DNA of 64,000 nucleotides from the NCBI GenBank assembly GCA_018857735.1, contig JABMCL010001181.1, positions 1-64,000 of the forward strand, given 5' to 3'. Shown here one piece after another: positions 58,791 through 64,000 of the stretch. The notes beneath the pieces were generated by a model, which worked only from the letters and a program-made list of their open reading frames with translations, did no database searches and had not been told where the DNA came from. Numbering within the stretch: the stretch's first letter is position 1; each line of letters opens with the position of its first letter. Origin of the DNA: Alviniconcha marisindica. Taxonomy: Eukaryota; Mollusca; Gastropoda; Provannidae. The translations under genes and the position numbers were made by a program.

Positions 58791-59769
58791 GTGACAAAGT
58801 GTAAGGGACATTACCAGTGTGACATGGACAGACTATCCACCCCTGGGACGGTGAAAATGTACCCCTATGACACTGACAGGGTACCTACCCCTGGGTCAGG
58901 GTCTTGGTGACCAGGTATACACCTACCTCCGGGTCTGGGTGGGCAGCACCAAAGACTTCTCAACCCTCCCACCCATTCAACAGCTCCCCCTCCCCCCGGC
59001 CATCGGTAACTCCACACACTGACTGGTTCTCACTTTCTGAAAAAGGCAAGTGTTTAAAACGTCTAAACAGCATCACATCTAAGCAGTGATCAAAGCTGCA
59101 AAATGCCTGCATAGTATTACAGTATTGCTCACGTTTAAAGGACATTCGGTTCAGCAAAACAGAACTGACCACTCCGTATGGGCTACGTGCCTGGCTGATC
59201 CACCATGAACTACAATGAAACTGGCCACCCAGAAACCTCTTATCTCTCCTCCTTCCTTCACGGTCCAACCCACACTCCGAGCATCGCTTTCCGGCACCTT
59301 CCTCCAAACTCTGCCAGATTTAGTTACGCCACTGAAGGGGTACTCTTTATCTCCGCGCAGCTGTCCAGCGACGCGGTCAGCGCCTTCCAAAAGGTTCCAG
59401 TACTAATATGACTGTAGAAGCAACCTAGCGCCAAAGCACACATGTAAACATGAGACGCATCCACCCCGGGTAGAAAAGAAGAAAAAAAAGAGTTCCGGTC
59501 TCGATTCAAACGATTGTGGTTTTATTTATGCTGGTGTAAACTTTCCTGGCGGCTATAAATGACACATCTTGTTTTATTTGAGTTGTTTGTAACAAACTTA
59601 CTACTGTTTGAGCACCAACAGAAAACTACTCGTTAGCTGACAGTAACTAAATACGGCAGTGGTTGAAGGAAGGATGTCGTAAACCAGTGCTTGGAGTTTG
59701 AGTCCCACCCTCTTATCTCTCCTCCTTCCCTAACAGTCCCACCCTGTGTGGCTGGGTTAGTTCTCTCAC
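58791..59769. other. Last intron, single-copy part
   Basis: No exon or repeat recognised. CCTCTTATCTCTCCTCCTTC occurs at 59236 and 59710 (with TCCCT variant), a small duplication. Confidence 0.5.
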
Positions 59770-59894
59770 CTGTGACTCGGGCAGCACGATGTGAGCCGCC
59801 TCGTCAGATGCTCTGTATGGACTCCAGGTGATAAGTCCGTCAGCGTCGTAAGCATCGTGCGTTCTGTCCACGAAGACAGGAGTGTGCAGCTTCT
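59770..59894 (-). CDS. Internal exon of the host gene
   Basis: Minus-strand acceptor TTTTGTCTTGCACAG precedes AG-AAG-CTG-CAC and donor follows GAG-TCA-CAG|GTGAGA. Incoming phase is 1, outgoing phase 0, length 125 bp. It encodes EKLHTPVFVDRTHDAYDADG then LITWSPYRASDEAAHIVLPE and SQ. The first codon is completed by the G at the end of the exon at 63949 (G|AG, Glu), and its phase-0 end matches the start of the terminal exon. Start and end agree with strong consensus splice sites. Function unknown. Confidence 0.75.
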
Positions 59895-60930
59895 CTGTGC
59901 AAGACAAAAGTGGCATTGTACACTTGTCAGCATCACCGTCATCCTACGTCATTGTACACATGTCAGCATCACAGTGTCATGTCACTGTACATCTGTCAGC
60001 ACCACTGTCATTATACACCTGTCAGTAGCATAGTCATCCTGTCACTGTACACCTGTCAGCATGATTGTCATGACATTGTACACCTCTCAGCATCACTGTC
60101 ACCATATGTCATTGTACACCCATCAGCATCACTGTCATCCTGCTATTGTACGGTAAAGTCTTGTCAGCATCACAGTCATCTTTTGTCACTGTACACCTGT
60201 CAGCATCATAGTCATCCTGCTATTGTTCACCTGTTAGCGTCACAGTCATCCTGCAATTGTACACCTGTCAGCATCACAGTCATCCTGTTATTGTACACCT
60301 GTCAGCATCACAGTCATCTTGTTATTGTACACTTGTCAGTATCACAATCACCCTGTTATTGTACACCTGTCAGCATCACAGTCACCCTGTTACTGTACAC
60401 CTGTCAGCATCACAGTCGCCCTGTTATTGTACACTTGTTAGCATCACAGTCACCCTGTTATTGTACACCTGTCGGCATCACAGTCATCCTGTTATTGTAC
60501 ACCTGTCAGTGTACAGGGTGATTGTGATGCTGACAGGTGTATAATAACAGGGTTATTACACACCTGTCAGCATCACAGTCACCCTGTTATTATACACCTT
60601 TCAGCATCACAGTCATCCTGTTATTGTACACCTGTCAGCATCACAGTCACCCTGTTATTATACACCTGTCAGCATCACAGTCATCCTGTTATTGTACACC
60701 TGTCAGCATCACAGTCACCCTGTTATTATACACCTGTCAGCATCACAGTCATCCTGTTATTGTACACCTGTCAGCATCACAGTCATCTTGTTACTATACA
60801 CCTGTCAGCATCACAGTCACCCTGTTATTATACACCTGTCAGCATCACAGTCACCCTGTTATTATACACTGTCAGCATCACAGTCACCCTGTTATTATAC
60901 ACTGTCAGCATCACAGTCACCCTATGCCAG
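59895..60930. repeat. 34-bp minisatellite (about 29 copies) in intron, one unit inverted
   Basis: Unit TGTACACCTGTCAGCATCAC plus AGTCATCCTGTTAT begins about 20 bases upstream of an exon acceptor. 60508-60548 carries one unit in reverse orientation. Confidence 0.95.
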
Positions 60931-61735
60931 ACTACAACATACAACATACTGAGAGTATGCTTATTTAATCAGACAATACAAACAATGTGCAAAGTACAGA
61001 GTAAACCCTTTTTCAAGCAACTAACAAACAGAAAATACACAAAGGAAACGATGAGAGGAATGAAATTCAATCTGGGTGAATTATCTTTCAGTAGCGGAAG
61101 ATGTTTATGACCAGAACCAAAATTCAACATTGATTTGAATCATTGTGACATCATCGGTTATCTTCTTTTTTTTAAATCTCCATCAATTGAAACATAAGTA
61201 GCCTAGAACAAATTTAATTCCTCTCATCACTGGTGTATGATTTGTCTGCTCACTGCTTGAAAAAGGGGTTTACCCTGAAAATTTGCACGTTTGTATTGTC
61301 GGATCAGAATAAACCCTCCTTTCAACCTCCTGTCTGTTTTGATCTGCTTTCATAACCTGGCAGTCAACTTTGTTTCACATCTTTCGTTTTCTTTTAAATA
61401 TTCTGTCAGGTTACATCAAGCGGGTTACACAGCTTCTTTACACAAATCAAACCTGTCATTATACACCTGTCAGCATCATACTCAACCTCTGTTAGGTCAG
61501 CATCAAGCAGGGTTAGGCAGCTTCTCTACACACGTTTAAACACTTGTCATTGTAAGAATGTGTGATTATATACTGTCCTGTTCATTATCATTATGATTAT
61601 ATGGCTGACTGACAGATTACTGTAAACACAAGTAAGACTGGTGTGATCTTGATGGTTCTCGAGATTCAACACCCAGTCAAACCTTTTTCTAAGTGAGTGA
61701 TTGTCAACACAGGAACACACTAGGCTGTCTGTCTG
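60931..61735. other. Intron, no exon recognised
   Basis: AT-rich. GTCAGCATCAAGCnGGTTAnnCAGCTTC is a small near-repeat (61410-61450 and 61490-61525), partly related to the 34-bp unit. Confidence 0.45.
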
Positions 61736-62130
61736 TCTGACTGGTCTGCTAACAGTATTTACACTAGGTTGTTTGCCCCTGATACTGGTCTTTTAACACT
61801 ATTTACACTAGGTTGTTTGCCCCTGGTACTGGTCTGTTAACAGTATTTACACTGGGTTGTTTGCCCCTGATACTGGTCTGTTAACAGTATTTACCATAGG
61901 TTGTTTGCCCCTGTTACTGGTCTGTTAACAGTATTTACACTAGGTTGTTTGCCCCTGATACTGGTCTGTTAACAGTATTCACACTAGGCTGTTTGTCCCC
62001 GATAATGGTCTGTTAACAGTATTCACACTAGGCTGTTTGTCCCCGATACTGGTCTGTTAACAGTATTTACACTATCTTGTTTGTCTCTGGCACTGGTCTG
62101 TTAACAGTATTTACTCTAGGTTGTTTGTCC
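61736..62130. repeat. 44-bp minisatellite (about 9 copies) in intron
   Basis: Unit CTGGTCTGTTAACAGTATTT plus ACACTAGGTTGTTTGCCCC and GATA. Confidence 0.93.
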
Positions 62131-62704
62131 CCAGTATTTACAAAAAGTCAATGACTGGCACACACAAACTGCAAAAGAAATTTGCTCAATGTCAAAAATC
62201 TATAATCAGTATAGACTTGCAGCCAGCAAATTCCACCACTAATGGATGAATCAGCTGAAGTTTGACCATCACATGCTGATGGGGAAAATACAAAATCAGC
62301 ACAGTGATAACGTGTTGTGGCTAATTCACAGACATCAGAAGTGTGTGATCTACATGACTTCATCGGCTTGGCTCCAAACAATTTCGGCCTGAGCAAGACT
62401 ACTTGACCACTGGGCCCAGTTTGGAGACAGGATGCATGCATTTTCTTCCTCTCCACCCAACGCATTCTACTGAGTGTGCAAAAGCATGTAATGATCGAAA
62501 TCAACCGGAATCACTTGCTGTAAGAAAACATGGCTTGCCAGGGGAACACGGTTATCTACCTGGGTACACAAAATTGCTAAAACCTTTTGTTTTTGTTTTT
62601 TGCAACATGCGAATGAGAAGTGGTAGATCGGAACGAGAATGGTCTGCACAGTGTGTGTGAAGCAGATGTGCAGACCTTAGCTGTACTGCTCCTTCTGACA
62701 GAAA
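62131..62704. other. Intron, no exon recognised
   Basis: Mixed composition, no repeats of note. A 118-codon minus frame at 62148-62504 shows no domain and no clear splice borders. Confidence 0.4.
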
Positions 62705-63948
62705 GCACACAGTGAACCCTGCACTGTTCACTGCTTATGGACAAGTACACTCACCTCCCAGTGACACAAATTCCACAGTGAACCCTGCACTGTTTGAACC
62801 CTCTACCGTTCACTGCAAGGAACACAAACACTCACCTGGTGTGGGGCCAAACTGTCCTTCATGCAGACATTACATGTACAGTGTCTTGCATGGCTCACTG
62901 CCCGTGACACAAACACTCACCTGGCCAACCTGTCCTTCAGGCAGACATTACATGTACAGTGACTTGCATGGCTCACTGCCCACGACACAAACACTCACCT
63001 GGCCAACCTGTCCTTCAGGCAGACATTACATGTACAGTGTCTTGCATGGCTCACCGCCCACGACACAAACACTCACCTGGCCAACCTGTCCTTCAGGCAG
63101 ACATTACATGTACAGTGTCTTGCATGGCTCACCGCCCACGACACAAACACTCACCTGGCCAACCTGGCCTTCAGGCAGACATTACATGTACAGTGTCTTG
63201 CATGGCTCACCGCCCATGACACAAACACTCACCTGGCCAACCTGTCCTTCAGGCAGACATTACATGTACAGTGACTTGCATGGCTCACTGCCCGTGACAC
63301 AAACACTCACCTGGCCAACCTGTCCTTCAGGCAGACATTACATGTACAGTGACTTGCATGGCTCACTGCCCACGACACAAACACTCACCTGGCCAACCTG
63401 TCCTTCAGGCAGACATTACATGTACAGTGTCTTGCATGGCTCACTGCCCGTGACACAAACACTCACCTGGCCAACCTGGCCTTCAGGCAGACATTACATG
63501 TACAGTGTCTTGCATGGCTCACTGCCCATGACACAAACACTCACCTGGTGTGAGGCCAACCTGGCCTTCAGGCAGACATTACATGTACAGTGACTTGCAT
63601 GGCTCACCGCCCACGACACAAACACTCACCTGGCCAACCTGGCCTTCAGGCAGACATTACATGTACAGTGACTTGCATGGCTCACTGCCCGTGACACAAA
63701 CACTCACCTGGCCAACCTGTCCTTCAGGCAGACATTACATGTACAGTGTCTTGCATGGCTCACTGCCCATGACACAAACACTCACCTGGTGTGAGGCCAA
63801 CCTGGCCTTCAGGCAGACATTACATGTACAGTGACTTGCATGGCTCACCGCCCACGACACAAACACTCACCTGGCCAACCTGGCCTTCAGGCAGACATTA
63901 CATGTACAGTGACTTGCATGGCTCACCGCCCACGACACAAACACTCAC
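62705..63948. repeat. 78-bp minisatellite repeating a 5' splice site (about 16 copies)
   Basis: On the minus strand each unit contains CCAG|GTGAGTGTTTGTGTC, then GGTGAGCCATGCAAGTCACT, GTACATGTAATGTCTGCCTG and AAGGCCAGGTTGG. The array begins exactly at the donor of the exon at 63949-64000. Some units (62831, 63540, 63781) also carry the bases before the junction, GGCCTCACACCAG or GGCCCCACACCAG, like the exon's GGCCCCAAACCAGGAG. So the array grew from the exon-intron boundary. Confidence 0.9.
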
Positions 63949-64000
63949 CTCCTGGTTTGGGGCCAACACCCATCCCCACAACCTCCTCCACTCCAGGCAT
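63949..64000 (-). CDS. Host gene exon, 3' part, cut by window edge
   Basis: Minus strand reads MPGVEEVVGMGVGPKPG and ends G|GTGAGT at 63948/63949, phase 1. Joining to the exon at 59770-59894 gives PKPG-EKLHTPVF without a frame change. The exon continues beyond the window, so the Met is only the first codon visible, not a start call. Confidence 0.65.

Noticed and set aside
62148..62504. 118-codon minus frame in the host intron
   Set aside because: No splice borders in phase with neighbours and no recognisable motif.

Overview
This window is nuclear DNA from an animal, most likely a marine mollusc and plausibly a gastropod. The reasons are spliced exons with GT-AG borders, several non-LTR retrotransposon families, tRNA-derived SINEs whose body carries a CACGTTAAAGATCCC-like core, long AC/AG microsatellites and very abundant minisatellites. 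The species assignment is inference. There are no prokaryotic operons, rRNA genes or CRISPR arrays.

Layout. 1-7.7 kb holds decayed LINE copies on the minus strand. One is nearly complete (ORF1, AP endonuclease, reverse transcriptase, C-terminal zinc knuckle). A second has an L1-type ORF1 preceded by a canonical 2A-like motif. 7.7-22.1 kb is a field of diverged segmental duplications, each built from a LINE 3' fragment, a spacer, an AC tract, one exon, intron-type sequence and an 18-bp minisatellite. The exons are six minus-strand copies of one symmetric phase 1-1 exon encoding a TIR/SEFIR-like alpha/beta domain. Two (9016-9465 and 21429-22136) are open from splice site to splice site; the others are broken. 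A 565-nt C run followed by a 513-nt T run (17816-18893) sits where another duplicated unit is expected and is very probably an assembly artefact.

22-30 kb is non-coding: microsatellites, a 37-bp minisatellite, retroposon 3' tails and a 1.3-kb TA-flanked DNA transposon enclosing a 185-bp-arm foldback. 30.3-33.2 kb is an RTE-like LINE on the plus strand with its RT catalytic core deleted. 33-53 kb is dominated by a composite made of minisatellites in fixed order (dimeric module M, then 36-bp, 34-bp, 26-bp and about 55-bp unit arrays), repeated whole or in part and interleaved with tRNA-derived SINEs. Within it are a TTAA-flanked Kolobok-like element holding convergent THAP and P2X7-like gene starts, an RNase H-bearing LINE tail, a decayed copy of a conserved uncharacterised invertebrate gene, and two near-identical copies of a 183-bp sequence set between inverted TG and AC tracts.

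53.7-64 kb looks like host genic territory. Three minus-strand exons (63949-64000, 59770-59894, 57319-57966) have matching splice phases and form the 3' end of one gene, whose introns are filled with 78-, 44-, 34- and 30-bp minisatellites. The 78-bp array repeats the gene's own 5' splice site about sixteen times. The unknowns are the upstream exons of both host genes, which I cannot see. Nearly all coding sequence apart from the two intact TIR-like exons and this three-exon gene end is decayed transposon sequence.
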